Shown here: positions 11,964-21,667 of the stretch, piece by piece
How the letters are laid out: each line of letters begins with the position of its first letter
How positions within the stretch are numbered: the stretch's first letter is position 1
NCBI GenBank assembly: GCA_001632425.1
Contig: KV425551.1
Location: forward strand, 792,996 to 856,995
Source of the DNA: Neolentinus lepideus HHB14362 ss-1
Lineage: Eukaryota > Basidiomycota > Agaricomycetes > Gloeophyllales > Gloeophyllaceae
Reading direction: 5' to 3'
Length of the DNA stretch: 64,000 bases
Translations under genes and position numbers: made by a program
The notes under the pieces: model-generated
Databases searched by the model: none
What the model saw: the letters and a program-made list of their open reading frames with translations, nothing else
What the model was told of the DNA's origin: nothing

Positions 11964-12696
11964 TCAATTCGAGCCTTACGCAACAAAGCATTAGCTTGCA
12001 TATAGTAAGAGTGAGTATGTACCTTGACTCACTGTAATAATCGTATACCAACTTGGCCTTGATTTCTTCGCCTTTAGGTCCAGTGAACTTCACATGCCTT
12101 ACGTATCTTCGCTCTCCGTTGATCACTTCGAAGCCCCAGATCTATTGGAGTTGCTGAACGAGGTAGATGTTGATGTAGCACAGGCGATACTCACCTGTTC
12201 AGCGGTCCAGGTCGTCTTACTCTTTTCAGTGTCGCTCTCAACATATGAGCAAATGACCCCATTTCCAATAGTATCCTCTGTCCAGCCGTTCCGCAAGAAC
12301 TCGTCCTCAACTTCGTCCACCTTCATCCTCTTCGACTTGCTAATGACCGCACCGAACGTACTATCATCCTTGTGTCGTTCCTGCCAATCCAACGTCCTCT
12401 CCTCATCCGATCCGCTGATGCCGCCACTCAGAACCTGCTTGATGTCGATGTGCTCCTGGCCGTCCGAGTCGCTCTTGTAGTGCTTGGCGTAGAGGGTCAG
12501 AGAAGAGCTGGAGATGATTTTGCGTTTGAACCAGCTGACGCCCTGCAGCTCAAGGATTTTGTCCGTGTTGTCGCTAAGGGTCTTGTTCTGGTAAAACGCA
12601 TTGTATGAGCGTTTGTTTGGATGAGATCGTTATGAGACCTACCATAACCCATACTGCGGTAAGATCATTCGTTGTAGCGGATTCCGGAGCAGCCAT
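11964..12696 (-). CDS. Small conserved fungal protein, lipocalin-like
   Basis: Four exons (12696-12643, 12587-12195, 12141-12033, 11974-11964), 188 aa. The sequence opens with a short N-terminus, then NKTLSDNTDKILELQGVSWFKRK-type residues. It continues as alternating beta-strand-like segments (L-T-L-Y-A-K-H-Y; H-I-D-I-K-Q) with W-T-A-E-Q-I-W-G-F-E-V and a terminal R-Y-V-R-H-V. The pattern recalls small fungal cytosolic beta-barrel (lipocalin/FABP-like) proteins that I have seen annotated only as hypothetical. The last exon is only 11 nt (two Ser, Asn, stop). An unspliced alternative would add about 20 unrelated residues. No signal peptide. Ligand and role unknown. Confidence 0.7.
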
Positions 12697-13192
12697 CGTG
12701 AATGTTCTATTCAATAAAGAAAGCGTAGATGAAGCGTAAGTGGTCGGCAAGTTGGCGGCGACGCGTTATAATAGAGGGTGTGCGGGCGACTTTCACATGC
12801 ATATGATGATCTTGCATGATCGCGATCAGTGTGCCATCTCTTTTCTCAGTACATTGGCCCGCAATCGCTCGAGACGGCCGTATGTTGACCGAAAAGTGAA
12901 GAAACATGTGAAGTACATACATTGTTACATTTATCAATAATTACGGGGGACCATTATATAATAGTCATACAGCAACGTTCGAGATCTATTGAACTTCGCC
13001 CAGCTGCAGGACCATAGTCTGTATTTTCATCTGAAGAGAGTATAGTCAGATATCTGACAAAACTCTCCTCGGAGGAAGCCTAATACTCATGACCACAATC
13101 ACGAGGACATGATGAGACCCTGAAACAGTTTCCACCGATAGTACAACGTGAAAAGAACGATATGAGTATCACATGGAGGGATAGCTGTCCGA
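12697..13192. other. Spacer upstream of the lipocalin-like gene
   Basis: About 496 bp between two minus-strand genes. It carries an ACGCGT hexamer at 12761-12766, about 65 bp upstream of the lipocalin-like start codon. No coding or RNA feature seen. Confidence 0.4.
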
Positions 13193-13828
13193 TTACACGT
13201 CCTTGGGTCGAAAGAGCGTGATACATTGCCAAAGAGCATCCTTCCCTGTTTCCCATGCCTTGGGTCCCTTTGCCTCAGGCCCACCGAACTCAATCATGAT
13301 ACCGTGCTTCAACCACTCGCACCAGATGTTAGGCCCAAGCCCACGACCAACTCCTCCGCCCTTGCGATCCGGCTCGCCCAAACACTCAATGAACCGCTTG
13401 CCAGTGGTCTTGGGTGTCACTTTAAGCGCAGAAGGTTCCGTTTTATCATTCGTATTCTCAGACGGGAGCGCCAGAATCAGAGGCATGAGAGGATAGGTGT
13501 CGTAGACCTTCTTCTCTTGCTCCTGGACAGTTTCGATCTTGTTGTAGACGTCAACCCCGCTCAGCCAGAGTCGCTCTTTGTCTAGGCTCTGCAGGCCTTC
13601 GCTGCTTTGCGGCTTATATCCGTCAACGGGGGTGAAGTTCAGGCTGAGACCCAGAGAATAGTAGTTGAAGTACACCACATCCGGATAAATGTGAACCTCG
13701 GGCTCCTCACGTGGCTTGTCTTGGCTTGCGGAAAGGCTGACCAGGAATTTGGCCAAATCCCGCGACGAAGGGGGGTTACCAAATAGGTCCCTGATGTTTG
13801 GCGTAGATGTAGAGTCTTCTCTTGACAT
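13193..13828 (-). CDS. Single-exon conserved-looking unknown protein
   Basis: One uninterrupted exon of 211 aa, unusual beside intron-rich neighbours. The start is the ATG giving MSREDSTSTP, 94 bp from the divergent seipin start. There is no signal peptide or clear membrane helix. Visible features are Y-P-D-V-V-Y-F-N-Y-Y-S-L-G-L-S-L-N-F, a Gly-rich G-K-G/R-G-G-G-V-G-R-G turn, and W-C-E-W-L-K-H-G-I-M-I-E-F-G-G followed by A-W-E-T-G-K-D-A-L-W. The aromatic-rich beta segments and a C-terminal EFGG...W pattern suggest a compact globular fold. I do not recognise the family and assign no function. Confidence 0.65.
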   Translation of the reverse strand: MSREDSTSTPNIRDLFGNPPSSRDLAKFLVSLSASQDKPREEPEVHIYPDVVYFNYYSLGLSLNFTPVDGYKPQSSEGLQSLDKERLWLSGVDVYNKIETVQEQEKKVYDTYPLMPLILALPSENTNDKTEPSALKVTPKTTGKRFIECLGEPDRKGGGVGRGLGPNIWCEWLKHGIMIEFGGPEAKGPKAWETGKDALWQCITLFRPKDV

Positions 13829-13921
13829 GATGGTGGCGATTGGAAGCAGAGTGTTAATCACGTGCGTTAGCACGCGTCTGCGTCATTATTCACTATGTCG
13901 CAGCAGGAAAGTCCAGCGTGA
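13829..13921. promoter_or_regulatory. 93-bp bidirectional promoter (unknown gene / seipin)
   Basis: Only 93 bp separate two divergent start codons. Within it lie CACGTG (13859-13864) and ACGCGT (13872-13877), seven bases apart. CACGTG is an E-box-type core and ACGCGT a MluI-box-type core. Both transcripts must be driven from here unless 5' leaders overlap. Confidence 0.5.
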
Positions 13922-15232
13922 ATGTCGACCACAAGCCTCCGCCGACGGAGGTCTCAAGGCAAGCTTCAAATCAAACGCGAGGAGGATGCTGCGAGCCCAG
14001 ACCAAGGCTTCACAAGTCGTCTACTACACGTACCCGTCGAATTGTTCTTCGACTTGCTTTCGACAGCATCCCGTCTTGCGCATCCATTAGTTCCTTATTT
14101 CATACCCTTGCTCATTTCTGGATTTGTCCTCTCGATACTGGTTTTGTTTTCCATATCCGCAGGTTGGTATGTGTGGAAGAACGTAGCAGTGGGTTGGGAG
14201 ACGGAGTTATACCTTCAGTACGGGTGAGTGCTTCTATCGTTTCTCCTTCAGTGGACAGATAATAACATTTGACACGTGAAGCGATGGACTAGTGCCATAT
14301 GCAGAGGTGTCCCTACCTCCTCTGGTACCTCTACAATTGTATGACATCTCCCTCCACCTCACCGTCCCAGCTACCGAATCGAATTATGCCCTCGGAAACT
14401 TCATGAGCTCTCTGACACTCACCACTCCCGTAAATCAGACCTTAACGTACGTCCGGCGACCCGTCAGTAACTTTACTTTTATGTCACGAGTCGTTCCTCA
14501 TGTCGGCGCAGGCTCTTGTCTTACCCCCTTCGAGTCGTCTACCCTTAGCGATCCCATTCTTCTCCTCCAACCCCGCCACAAGTATTGACCTCCATCTACT
14601 ATCCTCATTTGTCCCTGGTACTCGTAATGTACTCGCGAAGGTTGAATTGGGAAGGAAGGATGCATGGAAGAGCATTGGCAGCGGACAAGGTCGCGAACTG
14701 ACGGTTATGTCCGCCTCACTAAGAGGGGTCATTGTTCATGAGGGCGTTCGGTGAGCAAACACATATCTTCATTCAATCCATACTCAATTATGGCTGCAGG
14801 GGCCTTGTCACACGATTCCCTATCATATCGGCAAGCATAGCATCCAGCATCTTCCTAATAGCCTCCTTCGCGGCATTCGCTGCCTGCATGGTGCCGCTCC
14901 TATCCTCAGTTGCACATGACGAGCGATCTTTGGAGGAAATTAGCAAACCAGCTGGTCGGCCTGCACCAGTGTCTGTGCTGCCCGAGGACGAGAAGCCTGC
15001 GCGGAGGCGCAGGTCGCAAAGACGAAGCAGAAGTCAAGCAGGACGCACTCAGGCAAGTAGCCTTTGCAGGTATTCATGCGGATGATGTACCAACTATGTC
15101 CTTTTCGGATAATTACAGGAAACTACTGAAGCCCCAGAAAGTGCCACGCCTCGAGCAAACGATGGGGCTACACCCCTTCGTCGTCGAAGATCACGTCTTT
15201 CAGATTCAAATGTGCATTCTGACTCTGAATGA
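13922..15232 (+). CDS. SEI1: Seipin (lipid-droplet biogenesis)
   Basis: Endoplasmic-reticulum protein that organises lipid-droplet assembly sites and triglyceride storage. Five exons (13922-14223, 14282-14462, 14512-14750, 14800-15052, 15119-15232), 362 aa. A basic cytosolic N-terminus precedes a first transmembrane helix (about residues 55-85). The lumenal seipin core has Y-D-I-S-L-H-L-T-V-P-A-T-E-S-N and G-N-F-M-S-S-L, two strings typical of the family. A second helix lies near residues 245-275, and an Arg/Ser-rich cytosolic tail follows. The last intron (15053-15118) starts GCAAGT after CAG, a textbook GC-AG donor. Only this splice joins the R-R-R-S-R-L-S-D-S-style tail in frame. The gene shares a 93-bp promoter with the minus-strand neighbour. 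Confidence 0.93.
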
Positions 15233-15517
15233 TTCTGAGGTTTGCATCTCTCTCTCACGGTAGCGATCCCATTTGTAATATTTCAGTACCTTCGTTAATG
15301 TCTTGTTCTACTGTCTACACATGCTCCATCTCTTTCTTGTGGGCAGCCCAAGGCAGGTGCCGCACGAGATCTCGATCTGCTGCCCCATGTTATGATCGGG
15401 CGTTTATATCCCCGGATTCGGTGCTCGGAATTCTAGTTCCCGGTCTCGCCTGTAGCGCTTTGCATCCTCCCGCCAGCGGCCTTTACTTCGTACCTCAGGC
15501 CTCAGTTGTAGCACAAC

Positions 15518-16628
15518 ATGAGCTCCTTCGACGTGTCTAACCTCTTCAATGTGTCGGGAAAAGTTGTCTTGGTGACTGGCGGGAGCCGTGGTATCGGCAA
15601 GATGGTAAGCCGACCTGGACGGGATGTGCAAGGCTAATTCACTCTAGCTCAGATCGCCACAGGCTTCGTCAAGAATGGCGCAAAAGTGATATTTACCCCA
15701 CATGTCAAATACATTGTCTAATACGGTGCTCCTGGAAACGCTAGGTGTACATATCTTCCAGATCCCCGAAAGACTGTGAAGTCACCGCCAAGGAGCTGAA
15801 CGCGCTGGGCCCGGGCCAGTGCGTCACCATACCAGCGGATCTTCAAAAGGTGCAGGAGGTGGAGAGGTTGGCAAAGGAACTTTCATCGAAGGAGAAAGTG
15901 CTTCATGTTCTTGTGAATAATGCTGGTGCTGCCTGGGGTTCGACGATTGAGGAGTATCCTGTGGGTATCCTGGTATTTTATACCTGAGAGACTCAATCTT
16001 AGCTTCATTGTCTAGGATGATGCTTGGACAAAAGTTCTAACGCTAAATCTCCAACGGGTATTCACCCTGACACAAAAGTGTCTACCTCTCCTCCGCGCAG
16101 CTGCTGAGGCAGGAGGCGTGACAGACGAGGTTTACCACGATCCCGCCCGCATTATTAACGTCAGTAACGCTTATTCGAGCGCAACGTGCAGATCGACAGT
16201 ACTCAAAGTTGTCTGACAGATTGGATCGGTCGAGGGCCTTGGTGTGCCAAATCACGAGACCTACGCATACTCTGCATCGAAAGCTGCACTGCACCACTTG
16301 AGCCGGAATCTCGGTGGTCGTCTGGGGTGGGAAGGGATTCATAGCAATACCATTGCGTGTGGACCGTTTGAGAGCAAGAGTGCGTTTAGTCTAGAACGTC
16401 GCGAATATAATTGCTCACGCCTTTGAAGTGATGGCGCACACCCTCAAAACGACCGGCCATCTCATACTCGCGGAGATTCCTGCGCGCCGCATCGGTACCC
16501 CAGAAGATGTGGCTGGGACAGCACTCTTTTTGGCGAGCCGCGCTGGGTCATACGTGAACGGTGCTACCATCACTTTGGACGGTGGCCATCTAGCAAGAAT
16601 GCCGATTGCAGCTCATGCGAAGCTGTAG
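15518..16628 (+). CDS. Short-chain dehydrogenase/reductase (RhlG/FabG-like)
   Basis: NAD(P)-dependent oxidoreductase of the classical SDR family. Six exons (15518-15604, 15653-15685, 15745-15960, 16016-16159, 16220-16379, 16429-16628), 279 aa. Visible are the cofactor loop V-T-G-G-S-R-G-I-G (near residue 20), the N-N-A-G core motif, the catalytic Y-S-A-S-K, and the C-terminal N-G-A-T-I-T-L-D-G-G of 3-oxoacyl reductase-like SDRs. The best family impression is the fungal group annotated as RhlG-like beta-ketoacyl reductase; substrate not determined. It sits 285 bp downstream of seipin on the same strand and is convergent, 147 bp apart, with the next gene. The second exon is only 33 nt. Confidence 0.88.
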
Positions 16629-16775
16629 GTTTGAGCGCGCCTACGCTGGAGTGTTGTTGAATGTATATATTACACCTTCCTGTATTGTTTCAGGTTACAC
16701 CCTGGAATGCTAGTTTGCATTATCCCGATAAAGATTAGAGAGCCGCTGTGATCTCAAAGTCCTTTCTTAGACACG

Positions 16776-17717
16776 CTATGTTGTCGCCTGCTCAGTCTTG
16801 GAAGACTCTTGTTTCTTTGCAGTGGTCTCCTGTTTGCTGCTCTCGCCCTTGCTCTCCTTCGCATCACTCTTGCCGCTCATGTCATCACTGGACCCGCTGA
16901 GCCCCTTCACCAAGTCTTCAGCATCCTCACCTTCTAAACCCAACTCTTCCATTAATTCTCTCAAATCATCCTCCGTAACCTTAACACCCTGAAGCCCAAA
17001 TCCGGCTAGCTCCTCGCCAACGTCAATCTGCTTCTCCTTGTTGACAGGCTTCCTATCTTTACTCTTCAAGGGAGACGGCGCTGGGGAAGGCGAAGGAGAC
17101 CTGTGGCCCAAGGGCAGTGAACTCAAGGGTGTGAGGGCACCTGGAACGCCGATGGGTTTCACGGTAGGTGCGGGTCGATCTTCGTCAATTTCTTCGTCCC
17201 ACGACTCGTTCAGGCGGAGGAAGAGAGCGAGTTCGTCGTGTTCGATAGCATCTTCGCTATTGCTCGGAACATGATGTGAACAGGGCCCTCATCTGTTAAC
17301 TATCCCACTCACAATTCATCGAAGCCCTGAGAATGTCGCGAGAGTGTTGAGCCCTGTGGTAGGGACTGTAGAAGAGAGACGCACCCCAGGGAACTTCCCA
17401 CCCACCAGGATGCCCGGTAACTGCTGTTTATCTATGCAGGCATGACGGCGTGCACTTCAGTATTTGATGGTAGTACTGACTGGCAGGGGCCTTTCTTCTC
17501 CATAACTTCTTGGCCTCTTCGTCCGATGCTAGATCGTACGAAGCGTAGGGTATCTTCTTGACCTGGAGCGTACGCAGAAGCAACTCTAGAAAGAAAAGAA
17601 AGAGGTTCAATATCAGCTTGGAATGTACATATTTAGTCATGAGATACCTTGTCTCTGTCTCAGAGCCGGCTGAGATGCGATGGTAGTGAGAAAGACCTGA
17701 ATAGGTGGAGAAGGCAT
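16776..17717 (-). CDS. SH3BGR/glutaredoxin-like thioredoxin-fold protein
   Basis: Five exons (17717-17648, 17585-17481, 17431-17385, 17326-17313, 17256-16776), 238 aa. Residues 1-105 follow the SH3BGR pattern: P-I-Q-V-F-L-T-T-I-A, L-x-V-K-K-I-P-Y-x-x-Y-D-L-A-S-D-E, then L-P-G-I-L-V-G-G-K-F-P-G and F-x-E-F-E-x-A-x-E. This is a thioredoxin-like fold without the redox CxxC. The C-terminal half is low-complexity, Ser/Glu/Lys-rich, with an acidic E-D-D-L-R-E-L-M-E-E-L-G-L-E-G-E-D helix, probably a protein-interaction tail. The fourth exon is only 14 nt (17313-17326) but is needed to keep the conserved F-D-E junction. Function inferred only from fold. Confidence 0.82.
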
Positions 17718-17936
17718 CGTCGTAACTGGCCAATAACCTGAGACGAGTCTGATTACCAAAAGTGGCAGTGGCAGCAACGAGTAATCGCCAAGGGGCCATC
17801 CCGGCGTTTGCCGAGAGCTTCTCTGGGAATCGAGATCGCCTTCAAGTACGATTGATCTGTCTCCTTTGCGCTATTAGCTTGGGACTTCATCTCTAGATCT
17901 CTTAGACCCAGAGTATCTTGCTAAAGTACCCAAAGA
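17718..17936. promoter_or_regulatory. Bidirectional promoter (SH3BGR-like / LMW phosphatase)
   Basis: 219 bp between divergent start codons. No element beyond general AT/GC mix was recognised. A minus-strand frame starting near 17799 reads into the first SH3BGR exon but is out of frame with it. Confidence 0.4.
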
Positions 17937-18576
17937 ATGTCTCAGAAATCTGTTCTTATTGTTTGCTTGGGCAACATCTGTCGTTCTCCCATGGGAGAAG
18001 CCGTCCTCAAACATGTCGCGAATGAGCGCCGGGTAGATCTCGCGGTGGAGAGTGCTGGTACCGCAGGGTATCACGTTGGAGAGGAACCCGACGAGCGGTG
18101 AGGGAGCGTCCAGCAACACAGATGCGTTGTCCTTATTGATTCCACGCCTAGGACGACTGCAGTATGTCGCAAGGTATAGACATTTCGTCCTACGATATTA
18201 CTTCTCCTGCATCTCATGACGAGTTGCCCGTTCAGCACGGCGTTCCCATCTCCCACGAAGCTCAACAAGTTTCAACAGAAGACTTCCGAAAATATGATTA
18301 CATCTTGGCCGCTGACGAGTCGAATCTTCGAAATCTCGAGCGGATAAAGCCAAGAGACTCAAAAGCTGTCGTACGCCTGTGGGGGTCGTACTTGGACAAC
18401 AAGCCTATTCAGGACCCATACTACGGAGGGATTGTGAGTTTTGCTCCTCTTTTCTGGCCTCACCGTTGATATACCATTCGCAGAGTGGCTTCGAGACTTG
18501 CTATCAGCAGTGCCTTCGTCTCTCGCACGCTTTCCTGGACGAGTTCGAGGGCAAGAAGTCATCTTCAAACCTGTAA
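17937..18576 (+). CDS. LTP1: Low-molecular-weight protein tyrosine phosphatase
   Basis: Cytosolic enzyme that hydrolyses phosphotyrosine through a cysteinyl-phosphate. Four exons (17937-18097, 18152-18173, 18236-18433, 18484-18576), 157 aa, the normal family length. The P-loop V-C-L-G-N-I-C-R-S-P lies at residues 9-18 with the nucleophilic Cys and Arg intact. The general-acid loop D-P-Y-Y-G-G is near residue 128. The second exon is only 22 nt, yet it carries the conserved T-T-A-V-C-R-K helix joined to H-G-V-P-I-S-H. Convergent with the semialdehyde dehydrogenase gene. Confidence 0.95.
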
Positions 18577-18860
18577 GATCGTAGAGGCCAATTGTGCATT
18601 GTGCGAGCGCATTGTCCTAATTATTTCTATTTTATTTTGGGCACTAAGCGGCGGACAGAAATTCGATGAATGAAGTGAAGAGGTCGATCTCAATGTAGAA
18701 ACCTTTGTAAGAATATCGTGCGGGATCGAGGAATCCTTGGGATCAACGAATGGTTCTGGAGGCTCCGTTTCATTATTGCTTGTCACCATCACTCGTTACT
18801 GTTGCTGTGAATACAATGTTGATTTGGTTCCAATAGATATACATGCAACAATGAGTGAGG

Positions 18861-21444
18861 TTAATGATGAGTGGGCATGTCCACAGATGCACGGTTGCCC
18901 GTAGCATCCTCTTGTCTCCATAAGCTGGTGGTTGTCTTACATTACGGTACGTGAGTATATAAATGGCGCTACTCAGTGACTTGAACTGACCTTGTTCTGA
19001 GTGTAGAAGTTGATACCGCTTAATACGGCCGTGGTTTTGAGCACGAAAAGTAAGTGAAATCAGATCCCCAACATACCTCTTGCCATAAAATGCGATGTCG
19101 CCCAAGAAGCTTCCCTGTGTCGTCGAGTTCAGCTTCAAAATTCCATATAAATCCATTTAAGACACTGACTCTGTTCCCGCTCCAGGAGAACATCGGTAGA
19201 GGCACAGGGATAGGCACGTTCACACCAATCTGACCGACCTCTACCTGGCTCTCGAACTTCCGAGCAGTAGCACCGGACTGAGTGAAAATCGCAGCTCCGT
19301 TACCGTATTTGTTAGCATTAATAATGTCGAGGGCGTCATCGAGGGTGTCGGCCGCGATAACGGTCAAGACCGGGCCGAAGATCTCCTCCCTGGCCACGAA
19401 GTCAGTGACGGGTCAATAATAAATACGTAGCCATTTCAACGTACTTGTAGCATCTCATTGTGGTCACGGCTTCGATGACCGTCGGACCTACCCAGTTACC
19501 ATCTGGGTATTCGGGCACCTGGTACCCTCGGCCGTCGAGATGAATTCGCCCTCCTTCTTCCTCTGCTGAAGCAATGATGCTCTCAATACGTTTCTTGGCC
19601 GCAGGAGAAATCACAGGTCCACTGTGCGGACGTTAGCACATATTGCCGGCCAGTATGACTATTAAACCGTGACGTACTAATCAACACCCTTCTCGAAGCC
19701 ACCATTGACGTTGAGCTTCTTGGCTCGCTCGACCAGTTCGGGCAACCATGATTGGGCAGTCCCGACAAGGACAGCTGACAAAGGTGAGTTTGAATTGTAC
19801 ATGGCATGATACTGCGGAATAGCTCTTACCGACAGAAATGGCCATACACCTCTGGCCAGCAGCTATAGATAACGTAAGATTACACGAGTTTACTAGAGCA
19901 GAAGAGTTACCTCCGAATGCGGCGCCGATAATGGAGTTGAGAGCCAGGTTCTTATTTGCTGGAGAACATCGAGTTCATAGCATGCCAGAAAATATGGACC
20001 AAGTATATTACCATCAGACATCACAACTGCGTGATTCTTAGCACCAAGGTTAGCCTACCGACCGGATTTATGATACGTCAGTATTGCGCATTAGACAAGA
20101 CGCATTAATTAGTTACCTGGACGCGTTTGCCGTTCTTCGTGCCTCTACCAAGGAATCAGCTCCGCTCGGTTTGTAAGAATAGCTGCGGAGGACATATACC
20201 TCTCATAGATGTGACGCCCAGCGCGGTCACCACCTACAAAACTGATGGCCTTGATTGTAGGATGGTCACAAATAGCATTGACCGTGGGGATGGTGCCATG
20301 AACGACATTCAACACGCCCGGAGGCAAGCCTGAAAGTCACGCCCTAAGCTATGCCAAAGGCCACTTGTCAATCTGCGCACCAGCACGTTCGCAGAGTTCC
20401 GCGATTATCATGGCAGCCCCAGGATCACGCTCTGATGGCTTGAGGACCAGCGTGTTTCCAGTTGTGAGGGCCATGGGGATTGTCCATAACGGAATCATCC
20501 TAATAAAGGAGAATTATTGGTCCTGATATTTGCCATGAGACCTTGGAAGGGACACATACGCCGGGAAGTTGAAGGGAGCCACACTACGGAGTCCATAAGT
20601 AAGTATGCGAGCTGGATTTGTGCTTGGGCAAACCTCGCGCAAACACCGAGCGGTAGTCTCCGAGTTTCGGAGTCCATGTCTCTGCTGACTGTAGGAAGAT
20701 CCATATTCAACGTTTCAATCAAGCATCTACGATAGACAAAAAGATACCTTCAATCTTGTCACCAAGAAGCAGAGATGGGATTCCACATGCCGCCTCTACA
20801 ACTTGGAGTCCTCGAAGGACATCCCCGTGAGCATCTACCCAGTTCTTGAATGAATGATTCACGGAAATGAAAGAGTGGCGTAGTCCAACCTTGGAATGTT
20901 TTTCCCTGTTCCAATACTATACTTGTTGCTAAAGCATCACCATTTTGACGTATCTGATGTTGCAGCCTATTCGGGAACAGCTATGCTTAGCCAGGCCGCG
21001 ATTATTACTATCTATGACATACTCCATTGCGAAGCGCTGCCTTGTCAGTACACTGGTCTTCCTCCATGTCTTGAACGCCTCTTCCGCGGCATTTACTGCC
21101 TGGTCGAACTCCGAACTTGTAGTTTCGGGGACCCGCGTGAGCACCGTTTGGGTGGCCTGAAAGAGGCTGTTAATACCACACATGCTCATATCCGTACTAG
21201 TACGTACAGGATCAACGACTTCAATCAATTCGGATGCCTTGCTCTCAACGAATTCGCCCCCTATGTAGTTCTTGGTGTTATTACCCGATGCACTGGTGCC
21301 CTTCCACTGAGCCGACAGCTGCTCGGCCTTGGCTCGTACAGTCGCATTAAGTCCACTCAGCGGCGGCTTTGAGCTGGCAGACACCTTAGTACCGTACTGA
21401 CGCGTCTGTTTGACCCCCCAGCGCGAAATTCGAGAGACAGACAT
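18861..21444 (-). CDS. ALDH6A1: Methylmalonate-semialdehyde dehydrogenase (acylating), mitochondrial
   Basis: CoA-dependent aldehyde dehydrogenase converting methylmalonate semialdehyde or malonate semialdehyde to propionyl- or acetyl-CoA in valine and pyrimidine catabolism. The gene is cut into about 16 exons. The first is 21444-21209 and the next ones 21156-21023 and 20966-20890; the last ends in S-V-D-M-P-T-H-H. An Arg/Ser-rich N-terminus with no acidic residues is a likely mitochondrial transit peptide. Family marks are [47 protein letters not shown], and the catalytic G-Q-R-C-M-A (Cys codon 19848-19846). E-I-F-G-P-V-L and the C-terminal [11 protein letters not shown] also fit. Exon count is a hand estimate; the product is not in doubt. 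Confidence 0.93.
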
Positions 21445-21667
21445 GTTGTAGACACGGGAAAGTGAACGGAAGGCCGGCTTATAACAGGTGCAGCCACCCC
21501 CGCATAAATAGGAATCTCATCGTCCGGCGGCCTTCCTTGTTTGGGACCGAGGCGGGGCCCCCGTGCCGACTCGAGCGATCACACCCTGGTCACAAGCACG
21601 CGTCTGTTATTTTGTTCCCTTGCCCTGGAACGCGTCCACTGGTCGCGAGCCGACCTGCATCCTCAGC
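21445..21667. promoter_or_regulatory. Bidirectional promoter (dehydrogenase / triple Myb protein)
   Basis: 223 bp between divergent starts. Two ACGCGT hexamers (21598-21603 and 21630-21635) lie near the plus-strand gene. A 12-base stretch AGCACGCGTCTG (21596-21607) is identical to one in the seipin bidirectional promoter (13870-13881). A TATAA-like stretch (ttataac) lies near 21480. Confidence 0.4.

Noticed and set aside
13922..16628. Seipin and SDR as part of a secondary-metabolite or rhamnolipid-like cluster
   Set aside because: No synthase, transporter or regulator partner is nearby; the neighbours are housekeeping genes.
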